From assembly GCF_000499845.2 (NCBI RefSeq), contig NC_023750.2, positions 31,745,869-31,809,868 of the forward strand: a stretch of 64,000 nucleotides of DNA. The letters are read 5' to 3'. This DNA is from Phaseolus vulgaris. Lineage: Eukaryota; Streptophyta; Magnoliopsida; Fabales; Fabaceae. Position numbers and translations under genes: made by a program. The stretch's first letter is position 1. Each line of letters starts with the position of its first letter. The notes beneath the pieces are model-generated. The model saw only the letters and a program-made list of their open reading frames with translations. It did not search any database and had not been told where the DNA came from. Below, piece by piece: positions 63,855-64,000 of this stretch.

Positions 63855-64000
63855 CTTTGTACCTTCATAATTACCTATCACTTTGTACTGCCATACTCAA
63901 TATAATCAATCATTTCATCTTTATATATTTACTTATGTTTCTCCTCTTTTACTACTTGGTAAACGTGTCTGCACTTTGTCTTTGTGTCGACCATTGTCTC
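63855..64000 (+). other. 3' flank of the element E antisense gene
   Basis: Short AT-rich non-coding DNA after the stop. An AATATA near 63899 could act in polyadenylation. Confidence 0.4.

Overview
This window is eukaryotic plant DNA, almost entirely nested retrotransposons. A legume of the Phaseolus/Vigna/Glycine group is my best guess, from the flavour of the copia and gypsy families; I could not test this. No intact host gene is visible. The only host-gene remnant is a broken UDP-xylose synthase (UXS-like) pseudogene at about 47.4-49.2 kb. No tRNA, rRNA or CRISPR array was recognised.

Layout. 1-4344: part of a plus-oriented Tat-type gypsy LTR, then a minus-strand Tat element (A) that keeps gag and protease but has lost most of pol. 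4345-8414: AT-rich DNA holding one clear CACTA-type MITE (5752-6131). 8415-19703: gypsy element B, minus strand. 19704-21155: unresolved DNA. 21156-42665: a Ty1/copia element (F) carrying five later insertions: solo LTRs at 22418-23410, 23731-24879, 39046-39930 and 41482-42371, and the 12.2-kb gypsy element C (25048-37294, TSD AAAAC). 42666-46460: LTR and LINE scraps, the 5' part of a second copia family (G), a Tat pol fragment and a CACTA-like end. 46461-49714: the UXS pseudogene, interrupted by a small TRIM-like element, and AT-rich DNA. 49715-50811: minus-strand copia-G LTR. 50922-60198: gypsy element D, minus strand, missing its 5' end. 60304-63056: a truncated non-Tat gypsy (H). 63057-63854: the 3' end of another Tat antisense gene (E).

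How the parts work together. A, B, C and D are related Tat-lineage Ty3/gypsy elements: gag with an unusual C-H-H-C knuckle, protease, reverse transcriptase, two successive RNase H domains, and integrase. Between pol and the 3' LTR, B, C and D carry a gene on the opposite strand. Comparing the copies shows two GT-AG introns, a domain resembling the plant 'putative gypsy type transposon' family, a nuclear-localisation-like basic stretch, a proline-rich linker and a long coiled coil. The antisense gene and pol converge on an array of hairpin-forming tandem repeats and a conserved non-coding block. Antisense extra ORFs are already known in this lineage, so the gene class is not new; its intron pattern and the hairpin spacer look less well described.

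A second notable signal lies in copia families F and G: pairs of a 10-bp near-palindrome (CAAYCGRTTG) recur in LTRs and internal DNA, and nearly every pair is spaced exactly 21 bp. One pair lies inside the gag reading frame as a 7-codon repeat. All element genes here carry disabling changes; C is the least damaged and youngest-looking (two in-frame stops, about 12 differences between its 798-bp LTRs).
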